The notes: generated by a model from the letters alone, not told the origin. 64,000 nt of DNA from Mesostigma viride (GCA_009746045.1 RPFO01000114.1:1933411-1997410), one strand, 5' to 3'; counted from the first letter of the stretch, positions 38,608-54,100 are shown. Numbers and translations are program-made.

Positions 38608-38690
38608 CACAAAGTGCACCTGCACCACCATGATGTATCATACCTATGTTAAGGCCTGGCATGGGGTGGAAGATCATCATGGCTAAACGA
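38608..38690 (-). mobile_element. LINE 3' UTR fragment of the other family
   Basis: CTCTGGATGCACAAAGTGCA, CCTGCACCACCATGATGTAT, GGCATGGGGTGGAAGATCAT match 11345-11432. It abuts the truncated LINE at 38607, so one element probably landed at or in the other. From 38691 to 39117 I see no gene beyond the probable 3' UTR of the next gene. Confidence 0.6.
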
Positions 38691-39117
38691 TGGCTACCTG
38701 GCATGGCTTCTCAGCAGAGAGTAGATCTCTGCATAGGCAGAGCTTGGCTAAATTCTTAATGCATCATCCATGGCGTACCGTCACATGCCGGCCAATAATA
38801 ATTACAGGGTGCATGTAGGGCATGCGTAACAATTAATGATGATTGCATTACAGGGTCCACTGGCATCCCAGCCGCTCTTTCCCGCCCCATGTGGCACTTG
38901 ATGCCATGATACAAACTGAACCAATACGAGTTCTGGCTGCGATGACGTGAAAATCCTGCGGAGCGCCTAGCAAGCGCTGTTTATTTATGAGTGAGCTGGC
39001 AACAGCACAGGCTGTTTATCAATGCAGATTCACGAAACTTGCTTTGCAGGACTTCGCAAAGCGCATTTCCTGTCCTGTTTCCAGACCCTAATCCGTTAAT
39101 AATCAAGTGCTGGCAAT

Positions 39118-42100
39118 CTAGGCGGTCACCATGGAACGGAACTTCATCCGAGTGGGGTCCTTGCCACCGTTTCGCTTCTGGTAGTCCTCCGCATACTCGG
39201 AGTAGGAGCCCTCGAAGAACTTGACCTGCAAATCAGGAGCGCAGAGGACCAAAGCAACGCATTAGATGCCAGCGTGATGCATGCAATATGCCCAAGTTGT
39301 GTGATCATGTCATCAACTTTGCTGGCCGTGCCGACACTGCCGCCACACTATGTACACTAATGCTACCAAATTATGTGCTCAAGAGAGTCCTGTGACCATC
39401 CTGCAGGATATCAAGGAGACAACCAGCGCAGGCCAGAAATCGGGAGATGCTGCAGGATCTGGAGCCCTGCAGTTTCCGAAAAGTCGATCCGAGCAACTGA
39501 CAGGAGGGGCCCCGATTTCCCCCATCTCATACTGAACTATCAGTAGGTTCGGTTTAGAGCTAAGTGCTCAAGTCTACAGGAGATGCTGCATGCGGCCTCA
39601 CCTTGGAGTCGCCCTCGAACGCGATGATGTGCGTGCACACACGATCCAGGAACCAGCGGTCGTGGGAGATAATGATGGCGACACCTGGCAGCCACGCAGA
39701 TACCACCCGCCACCCACCATCCAACGCCACCCACCATCCACCATCCACCGCCACCCCCCATCAACCAAGCAGCCCCAGGCAAATATCAGCGGCAGAAGCA
39801 GTAGCGGCAGCAGTGGCAGTGCAAGAGGCAGTGGCAGCAGCAGCGCAGCATGACAAGGGAGCACATGGTGTACTTGTGAAGTTAGGCACATGTGAAGGTA
39901 GGCACGTGTGAAGGCAGGCACGTGTGAAGGTAGGCACATGTGAAGGTAGGCACATGTGAAGGTAGGCACATGTGAAGGTAGGCACGTGTGAAGTTAGGCA
40001 CGTGTGAAGGTAGGCACATGTGAAGGTAGGCACGTGTGAAGGTAGGCACATGTGAAGGTAGGCACGTGTGAAGGCAGGCACATGTGAAGGTAGGCACGTG
40101 TGCAGGTAGGCACGTGTGAAGGTAGGCACATGTGAAGGTAGGCACGTGTGAAGTTAGGCACATGTGAAGGTAGGCACGTGTGAAGTTAGGCACGTGTAAA
40201 GTTAGGCACGTGTGAAGTTAGGCACGTGTGGAGTTAGGCACGTGTGAAGTTAGGCACGTGTGAAGGTAGGCACATGTGAAGGTAGGCACATGTGAAGGTA
40301 GGCGCGTGTGAAGTTAGGCACGTGTGAAGTTAGGCACGTGTGAAGGTAGGCGCGTGTAAAGTTAGGCACGTGTGAAGTTAGGCGCGTGTAAAGTTAGGCA
40401 CGTGTGAAGTTAGGCACGTGTGAAGTTAGGCACATGTGAAGGTAGGCACGTGTGAAGTTAGGCACATGTGAAGGTAGGCACGTGTGAAGTTAGGCACGTG
40501 TGAAGTTAGGCACATGTGAAGGTAGGCACGTGTGAAGGTGGAGAAAACCAACCCAGAAGCTGCTGACTCGCGTTGACTACTCCCTCTAGTGGTACATCAA
40601 TGAGACAACCAGCGCAGGCAAAATTAGAATAGGGAGAATCCGGACCAAGCTATGGCTGAACCCCAGTAGCAAATACTTAGTATATAGAGAGGAAGAAATA
40701 TACATAGCGGAAGAAGGTTCTCAGAGTGTAGTACACCTGTGCTTCAGGCAGGGAGATAGAAGGGTCCTGAGAGCGGATTCTAAGGCAGTGTGGAAGTAAG
40801 GGACATGGTGCAGCATTTTGTTTGAGGGAGTACGAGACTCAGTGCAGCATTTTGTTTGTTCAACCTGACAAGGCAGCACGCGCGGTTTCCCTTCCGTGCC
40901 ATTCCCCCGTGACACTCCCTCACACCCACGCGAGAACAGCGAGTACTGCTATCCCTGAGTAACATGGCTGCTATAACTGTTCCGTATCCAAACACCCACG
41001 CGAGAACAGCGAGTACTGCCATCCCTGAGTAACACGGCTGCTACAACTGTTCTGTATTCAAACACCCACGCGAGAACAGCGAGTACTGCCATCCCTGAGT
41101 AACACGGCTGCTACAACTGTTCTGTATTCAAACACCCACGCGAGAACAGCGAGTACTGCCATCCCTGAGTAACATGGCTGCTATAACTGTTCTGTATTCA
41201 AACACCCACGCGAGAACAGCGAGTACTGCCATCCCTGAGTAACACGGCTGCTACAACTGTTCTGTATCCAAACACCCACGCGAGAACAGCGAGTACTGCC
41301 ATCCCTGAGTAACACGGCTGCTATAACTGTTCTGTATCCAAACACCCACGCGAGAACAGCGAGTACTGCTATCCCTGAGTAACACGGCTGCTACAACTGT
41401 TCTGTATCCAAACACCCACGCGAGAACAGCGAGTACTGCCATCCCTGAGTAACATGGCTGCTATAACTGTTCTGTATTCCGTTTTACCAACAAGCATGAT
41501 TGCTAATAAAATCATTCTTGCATTCATTATTCACGCTACCCCACCAATGATGCACTCTGCGGCGAGTAGCTGCACGCGTGTTCATGCACAGGGCAGCGAA
41601 GCATACAGTAGTTTATGTATATTACTGTGTGTGTCCTGCGATATGTGCGCCAAAGAGAGACATGCTGCATCGAACAGGGTCAGATATCTTGTGCCATTAC
41701 CTCAGTAACAAAGATAGCAAACACATAGCAAACGAGAAAAAAAATTGACAAAGCAAGAAACAAGTAAACAACGGGCGAAGGGAAGCAAACAAATGGTAAT
41801 AAATGGCGCTGTGCGAACACTATCAGCCATGATACCAGGGACCAGGGAGGGTGCCGTCGGTTGGCGTTGTATAGGGTGCCGGTAAGTACGCTTCCAATAC
41901 GTAGGTTGGTCATAAACAGGCTTTAAGGGCTTAATTAACTACATCATCTGCTAGTGAGGACTTGATAACAGGCCACTGCACAGCACCTGCAAAGTTGTTG
42001 ATGCCGTCCTCCAGCGCACGCAGCATGTCCACGTCGAGATCATTGGTCGGCCTGGCCGTGGCACGAAAGGAAATACCAGGGGGTGGGGTCAACAACAAGG

Positions 42101-45100
42101 CAGGGCGAGGGCAACATGGGAAAGACGAGAGACAGTTGTTTAGGCATTACGGCTTGTGGGTATGTGATTTGTCTAAGCAACAAAGTGTTGTAGAAAGGGC
42201 TTCACAATCCCGGGGCTGTCGATCATGATGCAACCAGTTGTTCCGTCTGGTGGCGGCAAACCACGCGGGGGAGGGGGAGGGCAATAAGGCAGCGAAAGGT
42301 CGAGCGCATCCAGGGAAAGAACACGTGTGTGAGTGTGAGTGTGAGGGGTAGGGGTAGGGGTAGGGGTAGGGGTAGGGGTAGGGGTAGGGGTAGGGGTAGG
42401 GGTAGGGGTAGGGGTAGGGGTAGGGTAGGGGTAGGGGTAGGGGTAGGGGTAGGGGTAGGGGTAGGGGTAGGGGTAGGGGTAGGGGTAGGGGTAGGGGTAG
42501 GGGTAGGGGTAGGGGTAGGGGTAGGGGTAGGGGTAGGGGTAGGGGTAGGGGTAGGGGTAGGGGTAGGGGTAGGGGTAGGGGTAGGGGTAGGGGTAGGGGT
42601 AGGGGTAGGGGTAGGGGTAGGGGTAGGGGTAGGGGTAGGGGGAGGGAGAGCGATTTCCTAATGGAGAGAGGGTTTCCCAGGCCATGTGCTCAACAGAGCA
42701 GAAGAAGTAGCAGAGCCAAGCACAAGGACACCAAGACGGCCTCTAACAAGGACGAGGCGCGTTGCGTTGGCACTCACTCGTCCAGCAGTAGCAGGTTGCC
42801 GCCCTGACGGAACGTCTTGGCCATGTGCAACCTGCGCACGCAAGCATTACACCCACATCAATTAGAGAACATTCGCATCAATAAGCGTTAGTTAGAGAAC
42901 AGTTGCATCAATTAGCTTTAATTACAGAACAGGCATTAAATAGCCTTCATTAGAGAACAGTTGAGAAGGATCGTCAGTTACCTATCGCGCCAGTTGTGGT
43001 ACGTCTGTTGCCTACCACGCAGCACGGCTACTGGAGTATTGAGTATTGTTTAGGGTCGAGGGTTTGGGGTATTGTTTAGGGTTGAGGGTTTGGAGTATTG
43101 TTTCGGGTTGAGGGTTTGGAGGATTGTTTAGGGTTGAGGGTTTGGAGTATTGTTTAGGGTTGAGGGTTTTAAGGCTTCGCTCTTCTGCCGTGCGGCTGTG
43201 CTCGCCGCCCGACAGCATGGACACGCTCTTGTGCGGGTCAGGTAGGGTACGCACTTGTATACTAGCAACAGGAATAGATACAATACTAGAGTATACAATA
43301 GTAATAGATACAATACTAGAGTATACAATAGGAATAGATACAATACTAGAGTATACAGCAGCTACCCACCGGTTGCGCTCGCCGCCCGAGAGCATGGACA
43401 CGTTCTTCTGCTGGTCGGCCGACTTGAAGTTGTACCAGGAGCAGTAGGCGCGCGCGTTCACCTTGGCGTCGCCCAGCTGCACAAACTCGGCACCGCCGCT
43501 GATCTCCTCGTACACGGTCTTGTTCGGGTCCAGGCTGTCGCGCGATTGGTCCACGTACATCACGCGCACCGTCTCGCCGACCGACAGCACGCCTGCATCC
43601 GGCTTCTCCTGGCGTAGTGATGATATTGGTAAGGTGTGAGAAAAAGGGCAAGAAAAGGTGCAAAAGTTTCAAGGGTGTATGTATTCATGTTAGATCGTGG
43701 CTCAGCACGCTCGCGCCCGGTTTCTACTGCCATGTCATAGGTTTTGAGAAGTTCCCAAAACATGAATTTTTTAAAGAGTTTCAAAGATAGTACATAAGAT
43801 TCAGGTTTGATCGTGTTTCTGCACCCCAGCATCAGTCTTCTTCGGCGGTTTTCAAGCAGATTAAAGGTTTACGAAAAAGTCCTTGAAGATTTTGTTAGAC
43901 GATGACTCAGCATGCCCGTGCCGTGCTTCTTTTATGGTCACCGAGCGTGTGGGGTAAAAGAGGTTGGTGGAAGCTTTCAAGAGTGGTGAATTGTGGCTGA
44001 GCATGCCCCAGTTGGGTTTATCCTATGTTTTCGTAGCAGGTGACGAGGAGAGTTTAGAGGAAGCTCATGATGCAAGATAGATGCAGTGACATAGCCAACA
44101 CCTACAGGGAACCCTACAAAGACAACTTAGTCAGATACTACCGATTCAGATACTACTATGCAAGAAAACCTACACCATATGTAGGGGGAAACACCACGAG
44201 GGGAAGATAGAGCAGAACCAGCAGCAAAAACTATGGCTTGGCCCAGCGGTACGAGGCTATTTCCAGACAATTAACCTCCGCCCACCTGCCCCACAATGAT
44301 GCGGAAGAGCGCGGTCCTGCCTTCCCTCCGCTGTTTCCCTCGACATCGCCGACGGCAACAACAGATACAACAAGGAAACTACCGAGAGGCAGCCAGCAGG
44401 AGTTGAATAGCGACTAGTTGGCTCCCTCAATAAGACGTCACCCACCTGGCCCACAATCATGCGGAAGAGCGTGGTCTTGCCAGCGCCGTTGCCTCCCACA
44501 ATGCCCACGACGGCACCAGGCGGGATGGTGCAGGACAGGTCGTCGATGAGGAGCCGCTCGCCGTAGCCCTTGGCCAGCCCCTGGGCATCGATCACCTGGC
44601 CACCCAGGCGCACGCTGGAGGGGATGTAGATGGTCTCCATCTTCTCCTGCTTCTCGTACTTGGCTGTGGGGGGGGGGATGAGAAAGGAGACGCAAGCATA
44701 GGGAGGCAGGTACAGGGGTACAACAGGCGGGGTGAGGCACGGAGGAGGGGATGGGGATGGAATCCATCTTATCCTGCTTCTCGCACATGGATGTGGCTGG
44801 TGTGGGGGGGGAAAGGAGTCGCAACAATAAGGAGAAAAAGGCGGGTGGGGAGGAACAACGGGGTGCAAGAATGAGGACAGGGACAAGGAGGCGCAAGAAG
44901 GAGAGGGACAAGGAGGTAAAAGGAGGAGAGGGACAAGGAGGTGCAAGAAGGAGGAGAGGGACAAGGAGATGCGAGAATAGGAAGAAAAAGGCGCAAGCAC
45001 GGCAATGCCAACATGGGGAGGCAAGCAGGGGCAAGCGAATGCAAGGAGGCGTATGCGGATACTTGACTGCATGGCGGGGAGAAGGCCGGCGCAATCAGAG

Positions 45101-48100
45101 GGGCAAGCAGGTAAGGGGAGACACATGTATGGGACTTGGCTGGCATGTAGTTGCAAGCGTAAGGAAGCAAAGGTAGAGAGGGGGAATCACAGGGAAGCCC
45201 ATGACAACGACGCAAGCGTAGGAAAGCACTGATACAGAGAGAAACATACGTGGTAAGGTAAGACATAAGGGAATAGGGTATAAACCGGCAAAAAAAACAT
45301 GCATCCTAACCCCCCACACACACACCACCCCCTCAAACACAGAGAAAAAAAAGGGGAACCGCCGAGGAACCACCCCATCCCACCCACCCAGGCATCGCCA
45401 GGCCCACCCTCCACGTACCGGCCTCCGCCACCAGGTCCTCATACTTGCGCAGCCGCGCCTTGCCCTTCTTCTGCTGCCCCTGCTTCTGCTTGCTGATCCA
45501 CTCCAGCTCCTGTGCCATGGCCTGGTGCGGGTGGCAGCATAAAGGAATGATATAACAAGGAAAGAGAAACCACAGACAAGGTACTACTATAAGATATTAG
45601 CATAGGGAAGCATAGGGAACAGAAGGCTAGCTTCTCACCCATGCCCTGATGAGGGTGGCAGCATAGAAAAACAGCACAACAAGAAAAGAGAAACCACGGC
45701 AAAAGATATTTCAATCAGCACACATCACCCCCCGGGTCACCTTCCGCCACTACTCAACGAACTCTGCCCTTCCCTCCTGCCCGTGCCACTGCCCGTCCCC
45801 TTCCCCCCACCTGCAGGGCCAATCGCTGCTCTGCTCCTGCCCTTTCCCTACTTCCGCTTACTTACTGCCCCTGCCCCTACACCAAGGCTGCTCTATTTTC
45901 TGCTCTATCTTCTTCTTCCTGCTCACGGCAGCTGCTTTCAATCCACTTTTACAGCCTCGCCCCACCTTTTTTGCTTGCCCCCGCCCACGTTCTGCCCATA
46001 CCCTTCACCCCACCGTCTGCCCGCAGCCTAGCAGTGCCATGTATACCCCACCACATCCACCCCCCTTCGGCATCGCAAGGTAACCCCCTGTAAAGGGGGT
46101 TGGCTTGCGATAATGTTGCCCTGCATCTTCTGCAGCGCCCACTGTGTCTTCCGCTCCTGCGTTTCACTATCACTTCACAAGGCAACGGATCCTATTCCAC
46201 TTTCAAAGCCCGGACACACCTTCTGCAGCGCCGACTGCGTCTTCTGCTCCTGCGTCAGCCGCGACGCCTTGGCGTCCAGCCACGCTGAGTAGTTGCCCTC
46301 GAACGGGATGCCCTGCCCGCGGTCAAGCTCAAGGATCCACCCGGCGACGTTGTCCAGGAAGTAGCGGTCGTGCGTGACCGCCACGACCGTGCCGGCAAAG
46401 CTGGCCAGGTAGCGCTCCAGCCAGGCGACGGCCTCCGCGTCCAGGTGGTTGGTGGGCTGACGGATGGGGAGAGCGGGGGTTGGGATGGGGAGCCATGTCC
46501 GAAGTCATCACATTGTTAGTGATATCATAGGGCATCGTGATGAGGTCACTGTGAGGTCACTATGAGAAGGACGGTCACCACCAGCCGGGCCATGGCTTCC
46601 GCGTCCAGGTGCCTGGCGGGGCTTTTGGGATCTCGGAAAGGGCAGTGGTGGGAAATGAAAGCCCATGCATATAACTTCAGAATGAGCCACGCGACGACGA
46701 GCCGCGCGACAACGTCAGTGTCATGAACGCGGAGGTGGTTGGTAGGTGGTTGGTAGGCTGGAGGGTGGCACGAAGCATCAAACAGGGAGAGATGTTAGTC
46801 GGCAGTATGGGTTGTATGGACAATGGCGGAGACGAGCCACGAGACCGCCTCCGCGTCCACGTTGACCGGCAGCGGGATGCGATGGGTGATTGATCGGCAA
46901 TCGTGACATGAAACAAAACACGTTGAAGGTTGTTATAAAAAAAGGTCGATAGAGGTTAGCAGAGTACTAAGGGAACGTCGCAATATAAAAGGTTGGGTCC
47001 CGCTGACGGATAAAAGAAATGGTGGGTACTAATGTACGCTGCACTTTGTCAACTGAATGCTGGGGATGGATGGGTTCCAGACAAAAACTCGGGTTCTAGC
47101 GTGGCATGAGTCACGCTTGCTATTTGTGGTCTTTCCCGTTCTAACTTGCCTTATCAAGTCGCCATGTGTCTATCCTGTGGTCTTCCCACTTCAACTCACA
47201 CTTGGTTGCAGCGACCGCAAAGAAAAGGCAACTCCAAATGAAAGGTGACCTGCTGACTGACAACAGATACTCCTGCTAATGGGCAAGCTCTACAGCCTAT
47301 TCCCCCCACCTCATCCAGCAACATGGCTACTTTATCTTTCCTTTCCCACCGACCTCATCCAGCAGCAGCACGTCCGGCTGCTCCAGCAACAGCCGGCACA
47401 GGGCCACGCGGCGGCGCTCTCCCCCGCTGAGCACGTCCACCTGCCAGGGGGAGGAGGGAGGGAAAGGAGAAGGGAGGGAGGGAAAGGAGGAAGAGAAAGG
47501 AGGAAGAGAAATGGAGGGAAAAGGAGATGGGGGAAAGAAGGGGGAAGAACCAAGAAGCAGAAGCACGGAGAGACGGGAGGTGAGAGGAGGGCAGGGGGGA
47601 TTGCTATGAGTTGGCAACCAACCAACTGAAAGAGTCAAGCAGGCACGACCCAGCCAAAGGAACGCAACGTTGCGTTGGAAAGGGAGAGTAGCATCGCCCT
47701 GCAGAGGGGCAGGTGCAGGCTGAACCCGCAGTGCTCACGCGTTTCATTGAACAAAGACACGCGTTTCGTTGAACAAAGACACTCAAGGGACGGCAGCCCC
47801 ATCAGAGTCTACACTACTTCTGATACAGCACAGCACAGCACAGCACAGCACAGCACAGCACAGCACAGCACAGCACAGCACAGCACAGCACAGCACAGCA
47901 CAGCACAGCACAGCACAGCACAGCACAGCACAGCACAGCACAGCACAGCACAGCACAGCACAGCACAGCACAGCACAGCACAGCACAGCACAGCACAGCA
48001 CAGCACAGCACAGCACAGCACAGCACAGCACAGCACAGCACAGCACAGCACAGCACAGCACAGCACAGCACAGCACAGCACAGCACAGCACAGCACAGCA

Positions 48101-51100
48101 CAGCACAGCACAGCACAGCACAGCACAGCACAGCACAGCACAGCACAGCACAGCACAGCACAGCACAGCACAGCACAGCACAGCACAGCACAGCACAGCA
48201 CAGCACAGCACAGCACAGCACAGCACAGCACAGCACAGCACAGCACAGCACAGCACAGCACAGCACAGCACAGCACAGCACAGCACAGCACAGCACAGCA
48301 CAGCACAGCACAGCACAGCACAGCACAGCACAGCACAGCACAGCACAGCACAGCACAGCACAGCACAGCACAGCACAGCACAGCACAGCACAGCACAGCA
48401 CAGCACAGCACAGCACAGCACAGCACAGCACAGCACAGCACAGCACAGCACAGCACAGCACAGCACAGCACAGCACAGCACAGCACAGCACAGCACAGCA
48501 CAGCACAGCACAGCACAGCACAGCACAGCACAGCACAGCACAGCACAGCACAGCACAGCACAGCACAGCACAGCACAGCACAGCACAGCACAGCACAGCA
48601 CAGCACAGCACAGCACAGCACAGCACAGCACAGCACAGCACAGCACAGCACAGCACAGCACAGCACAGCACAGCACAGCACAGCACAGCACAGCACAGCA
48701 CAGCACAGCACAGCACAGCACAGCACAGCACAGCACAGCACAGCACAGCACAGCACAGCACAGCACAGCACAGCACAGCACAGCACAGCACAGCACAGCA
48801 CAGCACAGCACAGCACAGCACAGCACAGCACAGCACAGCACAGCACAGCACAGCACAGCACAGCACAGCACAGCACAGCACAGCACAGCACAGCACAGCA
48901 CAGCACAGCACAGCACAGCACAGCACAGCACAGCACAGCACAGCACAGCACAGCACAGCACAGCACAGCACAGCACAGCACAGCACAGCACAGCACAGCA
49001 CAGCACAGCACAGCACAGCACAGCACAGCACAGCACAGCACAGCACAGCACAGCACAGCACAGCACAGCACAGCACAGCACAGCACAGCACAGCACAGCA
49101 CAGCACAGCACAGCACAGCACAGCACAGCACAGCACAGCACAGCACAGCACAGCACAGCACAGCACAGCACAGCACAGCACAGCACAGCACAGCACAGCA
49201 CAGCACAGCACAGCACAGCACAGCACAGCACAGCACAGCACAGCACAGCACAGCACAGCACAGCACAGCACAGCACAGCACAGCACAGCACAGCACAGCA
49301 CAGCACAGCACAGCACAGCACAGCACAGCACAGCACAGCACAGCACAGCACAGCACAGCACAGCACAGCACAGCACAGCACAGCACAGCACAGCACAGCA
49401 CAGCACAGCACAGCACAGCACAGCACAGCACAGCACAGCACAGCACAGCACAGCACAGCACAGCACAGCACAGCACAGCACAGCACAGCACAGCACAGCA
49501 CAGCACAGCACAGCACAGCACAGCACAGCACAGCACAGCACAGCACAGCACAGCACAGCACAGCACAGCACAGCACAGCACAGCACAGCACAGCACAGCA
49601 CAGCACAGCACAGCACAGCACAGCACAGCACAGCACAGCACAGCACAGCACAGCACAGCACAGCACAGCACAGCACAGCACAGCACAGCACAGCACAGCA
49701 CAGCACAGCACAGCACAGCACAGCACAGCACAGCACAGCACAGCACAGCACAGCACAGCACAGCACAGCACAGCACAGCACAGCACAGCACAGCACAGCA
49801 CAGCACAGCACAGCACAGCACAGCACAGCACAGCACAGCACAGCACAGCACAGCACAGCACAGCACAGCACAGCACAGCACAGCACAGCACAGCACAGCA
49901 CAGCACAGCACAGCACAGCACAGCACAGCACAGCACAGCACAGCACAGCACAGCACAGCACAGCACAGCACAGCACAGCACAGCACAGCACAGCACAGCA
50001 CAGCACAGCACAGCACAGCACAGCACAGCACAGCACAGCACAGCACAGCACAGCACAGCACAGCACAGCACAGCACAGCACAGCACAGCACAGCACAGCA
50101 CAGCACAGCACAGCACAGCACAGCACAGCACAGCACAGCACAGCACAGCACAGCACAGCACAGCACAGCACAGCACAGCACAGCACAGCACAGCACAGCA
50201 CAGCACAGCACAGCACAGCACAGCACAGCACAGCACAGCACAGCACAGCACAGCACAGCACAGCACAGCACAGCACAGCACAGCACAGCACAGCACAGCA
50301 CAGCACAGCACAGCACAGCACAGCACAGCACAGCACAGCACAGCACAGCACAGCACAGCACAGCACAGCACAGCACAGCACAGCACAGCACAGCACAGCA
50401 CAGCACAGCACAGCACAGCACAGCACAGCACAGCACAGCACAGCACAGCACAGCACAGCACAGCACAGCACAGCACAGCACAGCACAGCACAGCACAGCA
50501 CAGCACAGCACAGCACAGCACAGCACAGCACAGCACAGCACAGCACAGCACAGCACAGCACAGCACAGCACAGCACAGCACAGCACAGCACAGCACAGCA
50601 CAGCACAGCACAGCACAGCACAGCACAGCACAGCACAGCACAGCACAGCACAGCACAGCACAGCACAGCACAGCACAGCACAGCACAGCACAGCACAGCA
50701 CAGCACAGCACAGCACAGCACAGCACAGCACAGCACAGCACAGCACAGCACAGCACAGCACAGCACAGCACAGCACAGCACAGCACAGCACAGCACAGCA
50801 CAGCACAGCACAGCACAGCACAGCACAGCACAGCACAGCACAGCACAGCACAGCACAGCACAGCACAGCACAGCACAGCACAGCACAGCACAGCACAGCA
50901 CAGCACAGCACAGCACAGCACAGCACAGCACAGCACAGCACAGCACAGCACAGCACAGCACAGCACAGCACAGCACAGCACAGCACAGCACAGCACAGCA
51001 CAGCACAGCACAGCACAGCACAGCACAGCACAGCACAGCACAGCACAGCACAGCACAGCACAGCACAGCACAGCACAGCACAGCACAGCACAGCACAGCA

Positions 51101-54100
51101 CAGCACAGCACAGCACAGCACAGCACAGCACAGCACAGCACAGCACAGCACAGCACAGCACAGCACAGCACAGCACAGCACAGCACAGCACAGCACAGCA
51201 CAGCACAGCACAGCACAGCACAGCACAGCACAGCACAGCACAGCACAGCACAGCACAGCACAGCACAGCACAGCACAGCACAGCACAGCACAGCACAGCA
51301 CAGCACAGCACAGCACAGCACAGCACAGCACAGCACAGCACAGCACAGCACAGCACAGCACAGCACAGCACAGCACAGCACAGCACAGCACAGCACAGCA
51401 CAGCACAGCACAGCACAGCACAGCACAGCACAGCACAGCACAGCACAGCACAGCACAGCACAGCACAGCACAGCACAGCACAGCACAGCACAGCACAGCA
51501 CAGCACAGCACAGCACAGCACAGCACAGCACAGCACAGCACAGCACAGCACAGCACAGCACAGCACAGCACAGCACAGCACAGCACAGCACAGCACAGCA
51601 CAGCACAGCACAGCACAGCACAGCACAGCACAGCACAGCACAGCACAGCACAGCACAGCACAGCACAGCACAGCACAGCACAGCACAGCACAGCACAGCA
51701 CAGCACAGCACAGCACAGCACAGCACAGCACAGCACAGCACAGCACAGCACAGCACAGCACAGCACAGCACAGCACAGCACAGCACAGCACAGCACAGCA
51801 CAGCACAGCACAGCACAGCACAGCACAGCACAGCACAGCACAGCACAGCACAGCACAGCACAGCACAGCACAGCACAGCACAGCACAGCACAGCACAGCA
51901 CAGCACAGCACAGCACAGCACAGCACAGCACAGCACAGCACAGCACAGCACAGCACAGCACAGCACAGCACAGCACAGCACAGCACAGCACAGCACAGCA
52001 CAGCACAGCACAGCACAGCACAGCACAGCACAGCACAGCACAGCACAGCACAGCACAGCACAGCACAGCACAGCACAGCACAGCACAGCACAGCACAGCA
52101 CAGCACAGCACAGCACAGCACAGCACAGCACAGCACAGCACAGCACAGCACAGCACAGCACAGCACAGCACAGCACAGCACAGCACAGCACAGCACAGCA
52201 CAGCACAGCACAGCACAGCACAGCACAGCACAGCACAGCACAGCACAGCACAGCACAGCACAGCACAGCACAGCACAGCACAGCACAGCACAGCACAGCA
52301 CAGCACAGCACAGCACAGCACAGCACAGCACAGCACAGCACAGCACAGCACAGCACAGCACAGCACAGCACAGCACAGCACAGCACAGCACAGCACAGCA
52401 CAGCACAGCACAGCACAGCACAGCACAGCACAGCACAGCACAGCACAGCACAGCACAGCACAGCACAGCACAGCACAGCACAGCACAGCACAGCACAGCA
52501 CAGCACAGCACAGCACAGCACAGCACAGCACAGCACAGCACAGCACAGCACAGCACAGCACAGCACAGCACAGCACAGCACAGCACAGCACAGCACAGCA
52601 CAGCACAGCACAGCACAGCACAGCACAGCACAGCACAGCACAGCACAGCACAGCACAGCACAGCACAGCACAGCACAGCACAGCACAGCACAGCACAGCA
52701 CAGCACAGCACAGCACAGCACAGCACAGCACAGCACAGCACAGCACAGCACAGCACAGCACAGCACAGCACAGCACAGCACAGCACAGCACAGCACAGCA
52801 CAGCACAGCACAGCACAGCACAGCACAGCACAGCACAGCACAGCACAGCACAGCACAGCACAGCACAGCACAGCACAGCACAGCACAGCACAGCACAGCA
52901 CAGCACAGCACAGCACAGCACAGCACAGCACAGCACAGCACAGCACAGCACAGCACAGCACAGCACAGCACAGCACAGCACAGCACAGCACAGCACAGCA
53001 CAGCACAGCACAGCACAGCACAGCACAGCACAGCACAGCACAGCACAGCACAGCACAGCACAGCACAGCACAGCACAGCACAGCACAGCACAGCACAGCA
53101 CAGCACAGCACAGCACAGCACAGCACAGCACAGCACAGCACAGCACAGCACAGCACAGCACAGCACAGCACAGCACAGCACAGCACAGCACAGCACAGCA
53201 CAGCACAGCACAGCACAGCACAGCACAGCACAGCACAGCACAGCACAGCACAGCACAGCACAGCACAGCACAGCACAGCACAGCACAGCACAGCACAGCA
53301 CAGCACAGCACAGCACAGCACAGCACAGCACAGCACAGCACAGCACAGCACAGCACAGCACAGCACAGCACAGCACAGCACAGCACAGCACAGCACAGCA
53401 CAGCACAGCACAGCACAGCACAGCACAGCACAGCACAGCACAGCACAGCACAGCACAGCACAGCACAGCACAGCACAGCACAGCACAGCACAGCACAGCA
53501 CAGCACAGCACAGCACAGCACAGCACAGCACAGCACAGCACAGCACAGCACAGCACAGCACAGCACAGCACAGCACAGCACAGCACAGCACAGCACAGCA
53601 CAGCACAGCACAGCACAGCACAGCACAGCACAGCACAGCACAGCACAGCACAGCACAGCACAGCACAGCACAGCACAGCACAGCACAGCACAGCACAGCA
53701 CAGCACAGCACAGCACAGCACAGCACAGCACAGCACAGCACAGCACAGCACAGCACAGCACAGCACAGCACAGCACAGCACAGCACAGCACAGCACAGCA
53801 CAGCACAGCACAGCACAGCACAGCACAGCACAGCACAGCACAGCACAGCACAGCACAGCACAGCACAGCACAGCACAGCACAGCACAGCACAGCACAGCA
53901 CAGCACAGCACAGCACAGCACAGCACAGCACAGCACAGCACAGCACAGCACAGCACAGCACAGCACAGCACAGCACAGCACAGCACAGCACAGCACAGCA
54001 CAGCACAGCACAGCACAGCACAGCACAGCACAGCACAGCACAGCACAGCACAGCACAGCACAGCACAGCACAGCACAGCACAGCACAGCACAGCACAGCA

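Noticed and set aside
40923-41472. CRISPR-like regular array
   Set aside because: The 70-bp units are contiguous with no variable spacers, and the host is a eukaryote; it is a minisatellite. The same holds for the 60-bp array at 61184.
42173-42685. Tyr/Pro repeat protein on the minus strand
   Set aside because: Reading of the (GGGGTA)n array within an ettA intron.
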